From: Sphaerisporangium krabiense
GTDB lineage: Bacteria > Actinomycetota > Actinomycetes > Streptosporangiales > Streptosporangiaceae
DNA length: 64,000 nucleotides
NCBI RefSeq assembly: GCF_014200435.1
Contig: NZ_JACHBR010000001.1
Span: forward strand, 6,204,001 to 6,268,000
Direction: 5' to 3'
Shown one piece after another: positions 28,693 through 37,964 of this stretch (position 1 is the stretch's first letter; each line of letters opens with the position of its first letter). Under the pieces are notes generated by a model that worked only from the letters and a program-made list of their open reading frames with translations, did no database searches and had not been told where the DNA came from. The translations under genes and the position numbers were made by a program.

Positions 28693-29729
28693 GCTCCACC
28701 CCGGCTCCGCTGTTCCTGGCGGACAACCGGATACCGGTCTACTACTCGGGCGGCGAGCGGATCAGCGAGTTCCGGGGCGGCGGCGACGGCCCGACCGGCC
28801 CGGAGGACTGGGTCGGCTCGCTCACCGCCCTGCCCGCCGCCATCCTGCCCCCCGGGTACCCCCCGGACACGGGCGTCTCGCGCACCGGCCGCGGCTCGCT
28901 GCGCGACCTGGTGGAAGCCGACCCACAGGCCTGGCTGGGGGAGGAGCTCGCCGCCGCCCACGGCACGGAAAGCGGGCTGCTGGTCAAGCTGCTCGACGCG
29001 GGCGAACGGCTGCCGGTGCACTGCCACCCGACCCGCGACTTCGCCCGCGCCCACCTGGGCAGCCGGTTCGGCAAGACCGAGGGCTGGATCGTGCTGGCCG
29101 CCGCGCCCGGGGCCCAGGTCTGGCTCGGCATGCGCGACCGGATCACCGCCGGGGAACTGCGGAGCTGGATCACCGCCCAGGACGGCGCCGCCATGCTCGC
29201 CGCGATGAACCGGATCCCGGTCACCGGCGGCCAGGTGTTCTACGTCCCCGCCGGGCTGCCGCACGCCATCGGCGCCGGCGTGATGGTGACCGAGCTGCAG
29301 GAGCCGACCTCGTTCTCGGTGCTCGCCGAGCACGACGCGTTCGGGCTGGGCCCGGAGGCGGCGACGCTCGGACTGGGCTGGGATCTCGCGCTGACCTGCT
29401 TCGACCTGAACGGCTACGCCGACCGGCTGGGCGAGCTGATGCCCGCGCCCCGTGACCTGCGGTCGTCCTCCGGCGGCCGGCTGCGCAGCCTCTTCCCCGC
29501 CGGCGCGGACGCCTACTTCCGTGCCTGGCAGGCGGAGTGCACCGAGGAGCTGGCCCTGCCGGCCGGTTTCGCCGTCCTCGTCGTCACCGGCGGCGCGGGC
29601 ACCCTGGTCTGGAACGGCGGAGAAACCCCCATCGCGCGCGGCCAGACGCTGGTGGTGCCCGCCGCGGCCGGACCGCCGCGCCTGAGGGGCACGGTCCGGG
29701 TGATCGCCTGCCTGCCCCCGGAGTGCTGA
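28689..29729 (+). CDS. Mannose-6-phosphate-isomerase-like cupin protein
   Basis: 346 residues. It shows the type I phosphomannose isomerase pattern: VHCHP (the usual QVHP region), FGKTEGW, and VPAGLPHAIGAG followed by ELQEPTSF. The residues that bind zinc in the family (His, Glu, His) are present, although the first motif reads HCHP and not QVHP. It could isomerise an unphosphorylated or modified sugar. ATGA overlap with the M81 stop. Confidence 0.75.
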   Translation: MSSTPAPLFLADNRIPVYYSGGERISEFRGGGDGPTGPEDWVGSLTALPAAILPPGYPPDTGVSRTGRGSLRDLVEADPQAWLGEELAAAHGTESGLLVKLLDAGERLPVHCHPTRDFARAHLGSRFGKTEGWIVLAAAPGAQVWLGMRDRITAGELRSWITAQDGAAMLAAMNRIPVTGGQVFYVPAGLPHAIGAGVMVTELQEPTSFSVLAEHDAFGLGPEAATLGLGWDLALTCFDLNGYADRLGELMPAPRDLRSSSGGRLRSLFPAGADAYFRAWQAECTEELALPAGFAVLVVTGGAGTLVWNGGETPIARGQTLVVPAAAGPPRLRGTVRVIACLPPEC

Positions 29730-30616
29730 TGGACCTCGGCCGCCTGCCCCGCCTCCCCGCGCGTACCGTCCAGGTCGTCGACAGCCGGTGCGCGCTGGGG
29801 GAGAGCCCGCTGTGGCTGCCCGCCGCCGCGGAACTGCGCTGGGTCGACGCGGTACGCGGCGAGCTGCACGCGCTGGGCCCGGGCGGGCACGAACGGCGGC
29901 CCGTCGTGACCGGGGTGCTCAGCGCGGTCGCCGCCGACACGGGCGGCGGCCTGGTGCTCACCGCCGACCGGCGGGTCCTTCGCACGGCCGGGCCGGACGG
30001 ACCGGCGACCGTGCTCGCGCGGATCCCCGACCAGCCCCCCGGGATACGGTTCAACGACGCGAAGGCGGGCCCGGACGGCAGGCTCTGGGCGGGCACGGTC
30101 CACCCGGGACGGCCGGGCGCCGCCGCCCTGTGGTCGATCGGCCCCACCGGCGAGACCGTCCGGCACTGGTCCGGGATCGGCCACGGCAACGGCATCGCCT
30201 GGAGCCCGTCCGGCGACACGATGTTCTTCGTCGACAGCGGCGAACGCACCGTGTCCCGCGCCGCGTTCTCCCCGGCGCTCGGGGCACGCGAGGTCATCGC
30301 CCGGATCCCCGGCGGCATCCCCGACGGCCTGACCGTGGACGCCCAGGCCGACCTGTGGCTCGCCGTCTGGGGCGGCGGATGTCTGGTACGGCTGCGCGCC
30401 GACGGCACGCCGGTCGGACGGGTCGACCTGCCCGACCGGAACGTCACCTCGTGCGCCTTCGCCGGCCGCGACCTCGGCCTGCTCGCGGTGACCACCGCCG
30501 AGGACGACGCCGGCCCGGCCGGCGGCGGGGGATCGGTCTACCTGCTCGACGTCGGCCGGCGCGGCGTCCCCGGATATCTGTTCGGCGCGACCGCGGAAAG
30601 GAGCGGTGGCCAATGA
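29729..30616 (+). CDS. SMP-30/gluconolactonase-family lactonase
   Basis: 295 residues, six-bladed propeller type. The metal-binding set is visible: Glu in GESPLW, Asn in RFNDAKAGPDGRLWAG, Asn in GNGIAWSPSGD and Asp in PDGLTVDAQ. It opens sugar lactones to acids. The stop of the isomerase gene and its ATG share one base. In the pathway it would act after a dehydrogenase makes the lactone and before the dehydratase. Confidence 0.85.
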   Translation: MDLGRLPRLPARTVQVVDSRCALGESPLWLPAAAELRWVDAVRGELHALGPGGHERRPVVTGVLSAVAADTGGGLVLTADRRVLRTAGPDGPATVLARIPDQPPGIRFNDAKAGPDGRLWAGTVHPGRPGAAALWSIGPTGETVRHWSGIGHGNGIAWSPSGDTMFFVDSGERTVSRAAFSPALGAREVIARIPGGIPDGLTVDAQADLWLAVWGGGCLVRLRADGTPVGRVDLPDRNVTSCAFAGRDLGLLAVTTAEDDAGPAGGGGSVYLLDVGRRGVPGYLFGATAERSGGQ

Positions 30617-31665
30617 GCATGCGACAGGTATGGATCAACGGGCCCGAGCGGGTCGAGGTGCGCGACGTGCCGATCCCCCGGCCGGGGGAGGGCGAGGTCC
30701 TGGTACGCATGGCCTACGCCGGCATCTGCGGCTCGGACCTGCACACCCTGCGGCGCGGGCACCCGTGGCTGCCCTATCCGATCGCGCCGGGCCACGAGGC
30801 GTCCGGCGTGGTGGCCGAGATCGGTCCCGGCACGTCCGGGTTCGCGGTGGGCGACGCCGTCTACCTGCGCCCGGCCCTGCACTGCGGACGGTGCTTCTAC
30901 TGCCGGCGCGGCCGGGAGAACCTGTGCGCCGACCTGGTCGGGATCGGCTCGCACCGGCCCGGCGCGTTCGCGGACCACTTCGCGGTGCCGTACGCCGCGC
31001 TCGCCCCGGTCCCCGCCGGTGTCGGTCTGGGGGCGGCGGCGATGACCGAGCCGCTGGCCACCGCGGTGCACGCGGTCGCCCTGGCGGCCGGGCGCGGCGG
31101 GCGGCTCGACGGGTGCACGGCCGCCGTGCTCGGCGGCGGCACGATCGGGCAGTGCGTGCTGCTCGCGGCGCTCGACGCGGGCGCCGGCGCGGTGGCGGTC
31201 ACCGACCCCGTCGCGGCCAAGCGGGAGCTGGCCACCCGGCTGGGCGCGGTGGCGGCCCTGGACGCGGCCGGCCCGGCGCTAGAAGCCGGCATCGCCGATG
31301 CCCTCGGCGGCCGTCCGGACGTGGTCTTCGACTGCGTGGCGACCGCCGGCTCGCTGGGTGTCGCGATCTCGCTGTCGATCCGCGGCGGCAGCGTGATCGT
31401 CGTCGGCGTCGGCCACGGCCCGCTGGAGGTCGCCATCGAGGCCGTTCAGGACCAGGAGATCCGCATCGCCGGCTCGGCCATGTACGTGCCCGGCGACTTC
31501 ACCGCGGCGGAGCGGCTCATCGCCGCGGGGGCGCCGGTCGACCGGCTCGTCACCTCGGTACGTCCGGTCGGCGACGCGCCGGACGCGCTGCGCACGGCCG
31601 CCACCGGCGCCGAAGTCAAGATCCACCTGTCCGGCCCGGCCGCGGGCCGATCGCAGGCATCGTAG
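30613..31665 (+). CDS. Zinc-dependent dehydrogenase, copy 1 (sorbitol/threonine-dehydrogenase type)
   Basis: 350 residues, medium-chain dehydrogenase. It has the catalytic zinc Cys in GICGSDLH, GHEASGVVAEIG, the structural zinc cysteines CGRCFYCRRGRENLC and a glycine-rich cofactor loop LGGGTIGQ. AAAGGAG nine bases upstream and an ATGA overlap with the lactonase gene set the start. The likely role is oxidation of a polyol or sugar to a ketone or lactone, with the cofactor unknown. Confidence 0.87.
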   Translation: MSMRQVWINGPERVEVRDVPIPRPGEGEVLVRMAYAGICGSDLHTLRRGHPWLPYPIAPGHEASGVVAEIGPGTSGFAVGDAVYLRPALHCGRCFYCRRGRENLCADLVGIGSHRPGAFADHFAVPYAALAPVPAGVGLGAAAMTEPLATAVHAVALAAGRGGRLDGCTAAVLGGGTIGQCVLLAALDAGAGAVAVTDPVAAKRELATRLGAVAALDAAGPALEAGIADALGGRPDVVFDCVATAGSLGVAISLSIRGGSVIVVGVGHGPLEVAIEAVQDQEIRIAGSAMYVPGDFTAAERLIAAGAPVDRLVTSVRPVGDAPDALRTAATGAEVKIHLSGPAAGRSQAS

Positions 31666-31678
31666 GAGGAGGAACCCG

Positions 31679-32773
31679 ATGCGCGTAGCCACGCCGGTGC
31701 TGTTCCGGGCGGGCGCTCCGCACCGCGTCGTCGAACTCGACGTCGACGAACCCCGCGCGGGTGAGGTGCGGGTACGGATGGCGGCCTCCGGGGTCTGCCA
31801 TAGCTGCCTGTACGCGATGAACGGCCGGCACGCGGGGATCCCGATGCCGATCGTGCTGGGCGACGAGGGGGCCGGGGTGGTCGAGTCGGTCGGCCCCGGC
31901 GTCACGTCGGTCACCGAAGGCGACCACGTCATCGTCTCCTGGGCGCCCGGCTGCGGCCGGTGCCGCACCTGCCTGCGGGGAGCCCCCGCCCTGTGCGCCG
32001 CCCAGCCGCCCCTCGGCCGGATGGCCGACCACACCACCCGGTTCCACCTCGACGGCGCGCGGGTCTTCCACTACGGCCCGGCCACCAACGCGCCGCTCAC
32101 CGTGCTGAACGAACGCGCCGTGGTCCCCGTCGACCCGCGGATCCCGCTGGACCTGGCCGCGCTGATCGGCTGCGCCGCCGCGACCGGGGTGGGCGCGGTG
32201 CGCAACACCGCGCGGGTGCGGACCGGCGAGAGCATGGTCGTGGTCGGCTGCGGCGGGGTCGGCGTCAGCGCCCTGCACGCGGGCGCGCTGGCCGGCGCGT
32301 ACCCGATCGTGGCCGTCGACGTGGTGCCGGAGAAGTTCCCCGCGCTCACGGCACTCGGCGCCACGCACTGTGTGGACGCGAGAGCCGGCGACGCCGCCGC
32401 GCGCGTCCTCGAGATCACCCGCGGTGGCGCCGACCACGCGTTCGTCACCAGCAGCGCGCCGTCCGCGTTCCCGCTCGCGATCCGCGTGCTGGCCGCCCAG
32501 GGCACCTGTGTGCTGATCGCCGGCTACCCGGACGGCGCGACGCTCTCCTTCGACCCGGGACATCTGCTCAACGGGGAACGCCGGATCATCGCCTCCAAGT
32601 ACGGATCGTCGAACCCGCCGGTCGACTTTCCCGATCTGGCGGGCCTCTATCTCGCCGGACGGCTGCGCCTGGACGAACTGGTCTCAGGAAGATGGCGGAT
32701 CGATCAGGTGGACGAGGCCTACGAGGCCCTCGCCTCCGGCACGCAGACCCGCGGCCTGATCGTCTTCGAGTGA
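31679..32773 (+). CDS. Zinc-dependent alcohol dehydrogenase, copy 2 (class III-like)
   Basis: 364 residues. Catalytic cysteine in GVCHSCLY, structural zinc cysteines in CGRCRTCLRG, and glycine loop GCGGVGVS. The usual GHE of the zinc site reads GDEGAGVV, so one ligand His appears replaced by Asp; this may be a family variant or a change in metal use. SD GGAGGAGG lies six or seven bases ahead of the ATG. It is clearly different from copies 1 and 3. Confidence 0.85.
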   Translation: MRVATPVLFRAGAPHRVVELDVDEPRAGEVRVRMAASGVCHSCLYAMNGRHAGIPMPIVLGDEGAGVVESVGPGVTSVTEGDHVIVSWAPGCGRCRTCLRGAPALCAAQPPLGRMADHTTRFHLDGARVFHYGPATNAPLTVLNERAVVPVDPRIPLDLAALIGCAAATGVGAVRNTARVRTGESMVVVGCGGVGVSALHAGALAGAYPIVAVDVVPEKFPALTALGATHCVDARAGDAAARVLEITRGGADHAFVTSSAPSAFPLAIRVLAAQGTCVLIAGYPDGATLSFDPGHLLNGERRIIASKYGSSNPPVDFPDLAGLYLAGRLRLDELVSGRWRIDQVDEAYEALASGTQTRGLIVFE

Positions 32774-32792
32774 CCCGGACGAGGAGGAACCC

Positions 32793-33791
32793 ATGCACGC
32801 GGTGGTGGTAGAGGCGCCGGACCGGCTCGCCGTGACCCAGGTGCCCGATCCGGCGCCGGCGTCCGGCGGCGTGGTGATCGCCGTCCGTGCGTGCGGCATC
32901 TGCGGCACCGACCTGCACCTGGTCGCCGGCGACCTGGGGGCGGACCGGCTGCCGCTGATCCCCGGGCACGAGCCGTACGGCGAGGTGGTCGCGGTCGGCG
33001 CCGAGGTCGGCGGGTACGCGGTGGGCGACCTCGTCGCCGTCGACCCGTCGCTGCACTGCGGCCGGTGCGTCCCGTGCCGGCGCGGTCAGGGCAACATGTG
33101 CCTGCGGTGGGGCGCGATCGGCGCCACCAGGCCCGGGGCGTGGGCGCAGTTCACCGCCGTGCCCGAGGCCAACCTGTACCGGCTGCCGGAGTCGTTCCCC
33201 CTGGAGGCGGCCCCACTGGCCGAGCCGGTGGCCTGCGCGGTCCGCGGCCTGCACCGGCTGAACCCCCGGCCCGACGAGCCCGCGATCGTCTTCGGGGCCG
33301 GCACGATGGGGCTCATCCTGGCGATCATGCTGGACCTGCGGGGCGTCGGGCCGGTGACCGTGGTCGACGTCAATCCGGCCAGGCGGGAACTCGCCGAACG
33401 GCTCACCGGGGCACGCGCCTGCGACCCCGAGGAAGCCGCTCACCTCCGGGCGCCGTGGGTGATCGAGGCCACCGGCAGCCCGCGGGCGTTCGCCCAGGCC
33501 CTCGACAGCGTGGCGCGCGCCGGGCACCTGCTGGTCTTCGGCGTCGCCTCGCCCCAGGCCACGGCCACCGTGTCGCCGTACCGGATCTACGCCGACGAGC
33601 TGACCATCGTGGGGTCGATGGCCATCCTGAACAGCTTCCCCCCGGCCATCGACGTCATCCGCCGCCACGCGGCCCGGCTGGCGCCGCTGATCACCGACGG
33701 CTTCGGCCTGGACAGGATCGAGGACGCGCTGGCCCTGGTACGGTCCGGGCGGACCGTCAAGACCGTGCTCACCCCGGAGGCGGGGCGGTGA
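32793..33791 (+). CDS. Zinc-dependent dehydrogenase, copy 3
   Basis: 332 residues. Catalytic zinc in GICGTDLH, GHEPYGEVVAVG, structural cysteines CGRCVPCRRGQGNMC and glycine loop GAGTMGLI. It is nearest to copy 1 in layout. GAGGAGG upstream supports the ATG. The next SDR overlaps its stop by four bases (GTGA). Confidence 0.87.
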   Translation: MHAVVVEAPDRLAVTQVPDPAPASGGVVIAVRACGICGTDLHLVAGDLGADRLPLIPGHEPYGEVVAVGAEVGGYAVGDLVAVDPSLHCGRCVPCRRGQGNMCLRWGAIGATRPGAWAQFTAVPEANLYRLPESFPLEAAPLAEPVACAVRGLHRLNPRPDEPAIVFGAGTMGLILAIMLDLRGVGPVTVVDVNPARRELAERLTGARACDPEEAAHLRAPWVIEATGSPRAFAQALDSVARAGHLLVFGVASPQATATVSPYRIYADELTIVGSMAILNSFPPAIDVIRRHAARLAPLITDGFGLDRIEDALALVRSGRTVKTVLTPEAGR

Positions 33792-34531
33792 CCGGGCGGA
33801 CGATCCTGATCACCGGAGCCCGCCGGGGCATCGGAGCGGCACTCGCCGAGGGCCTGGCGGAGCCGGGCACCACACTGGTACTCCACCACCTGGCCGCCGA
33901 GCAGGAGACCGCCGAGGTCGCGCGGCGCTGCGCGGAGGCGGGCGCGACGGTGCGGATCGCCGAGGCCGACCTGGCCGACCCGGCCGCGACGTCGGCGCTG
34001 GCGGACCGGGCCGGAGCGGTCGACATCCTGGTCAACAACGCGGCCAGGGCCTCGAACGTGGCGATCGGCGAACTGTCGCCCGCCGAGTGGCAGGCGACCT
34101 TCGCGGTGAACGTGACCGCCCCGATGCTGCTGGCGCAGGCGCTGGCCGGCGGGATGCGGGCGCGGGGCTGGGGGCGAGTGATCAACATCACCTCGGCCAC
34201 GGTACGGCTGGCGGGCCCCTCCGGACCGGCCTACGTCGCCAGCAAGGCGGCGCTGGTCGGGCTCACCCGGTCGCTGGCGCGGGCGTGGGGCCCGGACGGC
34301 GTCACGGTCAACGCGATCTCGCCCGGCGCTATCAGGACGGAGAGCGAGGTCGAACTCGCCGGCGGCCGTGACCAGGCCGACCTGGACGACGACGTGATCG
34401 CCCGGCAGGCGATGCGCCGCCGGCTGGTGCCGGAGGACCTGGTCGCGGCGGCGCGTTTCCTGGCCGGTGACGGCGCCGCCGGAGTCACCGGCCAGGTGAT
34501 CGAGGTCGGCGCCGGTCTCGTCTACCGCTGA
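33788..34531 (+). CDS. SDR, copy 3
   Basis: 247 residues. Cofactor motif TGARRGIG, NNAA, and the YVASK pair. GTG at 33788 overlaps the copy 3 zinc dehydrogenase stop. In the L-fucose and L-rhamnose type non-phosphorylated routes an SDR makes the 2,4-diketo-3-deoxy acid that an FAH hydrolase then cleaves; the FAH gene follows here after 145 bases, so this is the best candidate for that step, by analogy only. Confidence 0.87.
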   Translation: MTGRTILITGARRGIGAALAEGLAEPGTTLVLHHLAAEQETAEVARRCAEAGATVRIAEADLADPAATSALADRAGAVDILVNNAARASNVAIGELSPAEWQATFAVNVTAPMLLAQALAGGMRARGWGRVINITSATVRLAGPSGPAYVASKAALVGLTRSLARAWGPDGVTVNAISPGAIRTESEVELAGGRDQADLDDDVIARQAMRRRLVPEDLVAAARFLAGDGAAGVTGQVIEVGAGLVYR

Positions 34532-34676
34532 GCCCGCAGGTGAGCCGGAGGACCGAAGCGGCGAAGTCGGCGGTCCCGAGGCGGACCCCGGCACGTTCGT
34601 CGTATCGCGTGACCACCGCCCGGAAGTTCCCCGGCCGGTCGGCCGCCACTGGAGTCCCTTCTGATCAGGAGAAGTC

Positions 34677-35525
34677 TTGTACCTCATGCGCATCGGCGAA
34701 CCCGGCGCCGAGAAGCCCGTCGTCCGCGTCGGCGAGTCCCACTACATCGACGTCTCGGACGTCACCCCCGATTTCGACGAGCGATTCTTCGCCGCGGGTG
34801 GCACCGCGCTGCTGGACGAGCGGGTCACCCGGGGCGACGTGCGGGCGTTCGCCGGTGAGCGGGTCGGCGCGCCGATCGCCCGGCCGCACCAGATCCTGTG
34901 CATCGGCCTGAACTACAGTGACCACGCCGCCGAGACCGGCCAGGCCGTCCCGGCCGAGCCGATCCTTTTCACCAAGTCGCCCAACACCCTGGTCGGCCCG
35001 TACGACGACGTGCGCATCCCGCGCGGCGCGTCCAAGACCGACTGGGAGGTGGAGCTGGGCATCGTCATCGGCCGCCGCGCCTCCTACCTGGACTCGCCGG
35101 AGGAGGCCGCCGATGTGATCGCCGGGTACTGCGTGGTCAACGACGTCAGCGAGCGCGCCTTCCAGATGGAGCGCGGCGGCCAGTGGAGCAAAGGCAAGTC
35201 GGCCGAGACGTTCAACCCGGCCGGGCCGTGGCTGGTCACCCCGGACGAGATTCCCGATGTCGGGAACCTCGGCATGTGGCTGGAGGTCAACGGGGTGCGC
35301 CGCCAGACCGGCACCACCGCGACCATGGTCTTCGACCCGTACGTGATCGTGCACCACCTGAGCCGGTTCATGGTGCTGGAGCCCGGCGACCTCGTCAACA
35401 CCGGCACCCCGCCCGGCGTCGGCATGGGCCACAACCCGCCCATCTGGCTCCAGCCCGGCGACGTCATGGAACTCGGCATCGACGGCCTCGGCACCCAGCG
35501 CCAGCGGGTCGTAGCACCGCGGTAG
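34677..35525 (+). CDS. Fumarylacetoacetate-hydrolase-family protein (diketo sugar-acid hydrolase candidate)
   Basis: 282 residues. The FAH fold is shown by PHQILCIGLNYSDHAAE, DWEVELGIVIG (metal Glu-x-Glu), YCVVNDVSERAFQ, and GTPPGVGMG. Family members cleave 2,4-diketo acids or 3-acylpyruvates. TTG at 34677 is chosen because GGAG is five bases upstream; ATG at 34686 is fourteen bases from it. It is the last gene of the island and would give pyruvate plus a short acid if the pathway is of the non-phosphorylated type. Confidence 0.85.
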   Translation: MYLMRIGEPGAEKPVVRVGESHYIDVSDVTPDFDERFFAAGGTALLDERVTRGDVRAFAGERVGAPIARPHQILCIGLNYSDHAAETGQAVPAEPILFTKSPNTLVGPYDDVRIPRGASKTDWEVELGIVIGRRASYLDSPEEAADVIAGYCVVNDVSERAFQMERGGQWSKGKSAETFNPAGPWLVTPDEIPDVGNLGMWLEVNGVRRQTGTTATMVFDPYVIVHHLSRFMVLEPGDLVNTGTPPGVGMGHNPPIWLQPGDVMELGIDGLGTQRQRVVAPR

Positions 35526-35596
35526 CGCACATCGGCCCTGACCGGCCTCTTGACCAAGCGGTATTGGGGCTGCCGGCCCCCTCCACCCCCAATGAG

Positions 35597-35627
35597 GGCC
35601 GCCCGTCGATCGGGGGGTGCGGCGGCC
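35597..35627 (+). terminator. Possible terminator hairpin of the island operon
   Basis: GGCCGCC (35597-35603) and GGCGGCC (35621-35627) can pair, with CCCG/CGGG inside. The stem is short and has no T tract. A weaker pair ATTGGGG/CCCCAAT is at 35563-35593. Confidence 0.3.
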
Positions 35628-36106
35628 GTGCCGTCAGAACCGGTGTTTTCGACGGTCGTGGACGACAAGGCCGGGAGAAGACGTGAAGCCAGGGGAAATC
35701 CTGCCGTGTTTCTCCCGCCTCGGCGGAACTGGGAACCGTCCGTTGCGATGACGGCGAATGCGTCACCCCTGCTCGTACGGTTCTCCGAGGTGGCGGCCAT
35801 TCGCCGGTGGGCGGCGCGCCGCGTGACCCGGGCAGTCATCGCGAAATTCTGCATACAACTCATAAGGGGCGAATTCGCTTCCGGTGCCGGTTCCGTGTGC
35901 GAATCATGCCAAGTGCGGGCGGCGGGGATGGTGGGGCCGGCCGGGCCGCGGGTGAACGGGGCCTGTTTCGGCGCCGGTCAAGTCCTCGGCCCGAATTGAC
36001 GGCTTTCCCGGCCGGCCGGTGGGTGCCCGAGCCGCCGCTCGATCGGCGGCGCCGCGGCCGTTCATGGTCACCCACCGTGTCCGCGCACTGACGAGAAGTG
36101 CTGGAC

Positions 36107-36155
36107 GGGTCGATATCGGTTGACCCTTGACAGCGGGCAGGGTCGATCACATGAT
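36107..36155 (+). promoter_or_regulatory. Promoter of the oligopeptide-type importer, with direct repeats
   Basis: TTGACA (36127-36132) and CATGAT (36150-36155) are 17 bases apart. The octamer GGGTCGAT occurs at 36107-36114 and 36140-36147, 33 bases apart (about three turns), flanking the -35 box. The transcript would begin near 36162 with a long, relatively AT-rich leader. The binder may be the IclR regulator at 46250; that is a guess. Confidence 0.55.
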
Positions 36156-36304
36156 GCGTGTTACAGAAATATGAAAAACACATCAAGCATCTGAAAAACG
36201 TCGACCGCTGCACGCCGCTCGATCTCGGCGGTACGCCCGTCGACTCGACTTCCACCGCTCCCGTCCGGACACAACATGCGCCGGGACCCCCACATGGAGT
36301 AACG

Positions 36305-37918
36305 ATGGCTCACAGGTATGCGCGCCGGTCGCGCTGGCTACAGGCCGGGGTGGCCCTGATCACTGCGGGTGCCCTCGCGGCGTGCTCGCCCGCGGCGGCG
36401 CCCTCGGAAACGAAGGCGTCGCGGGTCGACAACACCAAGAACTACAAGAACGGCCTCGTCGGGGTGACGGACGGAGGCTCTCCGGTCAAGGGCGGCACGC
36501 TGACGTTCGCGGCCACGGCCGAGACCCCCGTGCTGGACCCGGCCAAGAACATCTACTCCGCGACGACCGGCGCCATCGAGATGAGCGCGGTCTTCGACGT
36601 GCTGATGCGCTGGGACAGCGAGTCCGGCGAGATCGTCCCCCAGCTCGCGAAGGAGCTGAAGGCGTCCGGCGACTACAAGACCTGGACCCTCACGCTGCGC
36701 GACGGCGTGAAGTTCAGCGACGGCACGCCGCTGGACGCCGGCGCGGTGGTGTGGAGCATCGACCGCTACCTGGACAGGAAGGGCACCGAGTCGGCCCTGT
36801 GGAACCTGAACGTCACCTCGACGGAGGCGTCCGGCGACTCGACCGTCGTGTTCAAGCTGAAGAAGAGGTGGCCCGGGTTCGACAACCTGCTCACCAGCGG
36901 TCCCGGGCTGATCGTCGCCAAGGCGTCCGACAAGGGGACGTTCACGCCGATCGGGGCCGGGCCGTTCGTCTTCGAGCGCTACGCGCCGCAGGAGGAGCTG
37001 GTCCTCAAGGCCAACGAGGCCTACTGGGACGGCCGGCCCAACCTCGACCGCGTGCGGATGGTCTTCCTCAACGACGCGCAGGCGTCCCGGGAGTCCCTCG
37101 ACGCGGGCAGCGTCGACATGACGATCCTGCGCCAGCCCGACCACGTCGACGCGGCGCTCGCCGACGGCCTGCCCGGATACATGAACCTGCTCACCCTCAC
37201 CAGCCTGCCGATCATCAACGCGGCGGAGGGACGGCCGGGGCACGACGCGCGGGTACACCAGGCCATGCAGCTCGCGATCGACCCCAAGCTGATCTACCAG
37301 CGGGTCTACAAGGGAGCGGGCACGCCGACCGCCGAGATCTTCTCGACCTACTCGCGCTGGCACACCGACGCGAAACCCCTCGGCTACGACCCCGCGAAGG
37401 CCAAGCGACTCGTCCAGGAGGCCAAGGCCGCCGGCTTCGACGGGAAGATCAAGTACCTGCACGGCCAGGACCCCACCTCGCGCGCCATGGGCCTGACCCT
37501 CAAGGCGGCGCTCGACGCCGTGGGCTTCACCGTCGAACTGGTGGGCGCCCGCACCGTCCAGGACATCATCGGCAAGGTCGCGGTCGAGCGGGACTACGAC
37601 GTCGCCACGTGGGGGATCACGCTGCGCGAGTCCGACCCCTACAGCCGGATGTACGCGGCGCTGCACAGCAAGGGCACGCTCACCCACGGCGTGCACACCG
37701 GCCCCGAGATGGACGCGATCATCGAGGACCTCCAGGGCGCGGAGACCAAGGAGGAGCAGCTCAAGGTCATGGCCCGCTTCCAGGAGCAGTGGAACAAGGA
37801 CGTGCCCGCCCTCTGCTTCGGGCCGATCCCCGAGTACGTGACCTGGGCCAAGCGGGTCCACGGGGTCGTCGACACCGCCACCAGCGTGGTCCTGCTCGGC
37901 AAGGCGTGGGTCGCGTGA
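36305..37918 (+). CDS. Oligopeptide-type ABC substrate-binding lipoprotein
   Basis: 537 residues. Signal peptide with lipobox (GALAAC, Cys near residue 26). The fold is the large family 5 solute-binding type: GGTLTFAATAETPVLDPAKN, LRDGVKFSDGTPLDA, PFVFERYAPQEELVLKANEAYWDG. These bind peptides, nickel complexes or other small molecules. ATG at 36305 has GGAG five bases upstream; earlier in-frame starts lie in the leader. It is the first gene of the operon with two permeases and two ATPases. Confidence 0.92.
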   Translation: MAHRYARRSRWLQAGVALITAGALAACSPAAAPSETKASRVDNTKNYKNGLVGVTDGGSPVKGGTLTFAATAETPVLDPAKNIYSATTGAIEMSAVFDVLMRWDSESGEIVPQLAKELKASGDYKTWTLTLRDGVKFSDGTPLDAGAVVWSIDRYLDRKGTESALWNLNVTSTEASGDSTVVFKLKKRWPGFDNLLTSGPGLIVAKASDKGTFTPIGAGPFVFERYAPQEELVLKANEAYWDGRPNLDRVRMVFLNDAQASRESLDAGSVDMTILRQPDHVDAALADGLPGYMNLLTLTSLPIINAAEGRPGHDARVHQAMQLAIDPKLIYQRVYKGAGTPTAEIFSTYSRWHTDAKPLGYDPAKAKRLVQEAKAAGFDGKIKYLHGQDPTSRAMGLTLKAALDAVGFTVELVGARTVQDIIGKVAVERDYDVATWGITLRESDPYSRMYAALHSKGTLTHGVHTGPEMDAIIEDLQGAETKEEQLKVMARFQEQWNKDVPALCFGPIPEYVTWAKRVHGVVDTATSVVLLGKAWVA

Positions 37919-37964
37919 GCGCGGCCCCGGCGGGTCACGGCGCGATCGGGAACGCGGAGTCGCC

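Larger units (their letters stand above)
35526..36304. other. 779-bp region between two catabolic units
   Basis: I see no gene. Open frames here (for example 35550-35999) have no recognisable motif or ribosome site. It contains GC-rich inverted repeats at 35563-35593 and 35597-35627, which may be terminators of the island transcript, and the promoter of the next operon from 36107. Confidence 0.6.

Noticed and set aside
35550-35999. A 149-codon frame in the large intergenic region
   Set aside because: No motif, no ribosome site, and an amino-acid composition like shadow frames.
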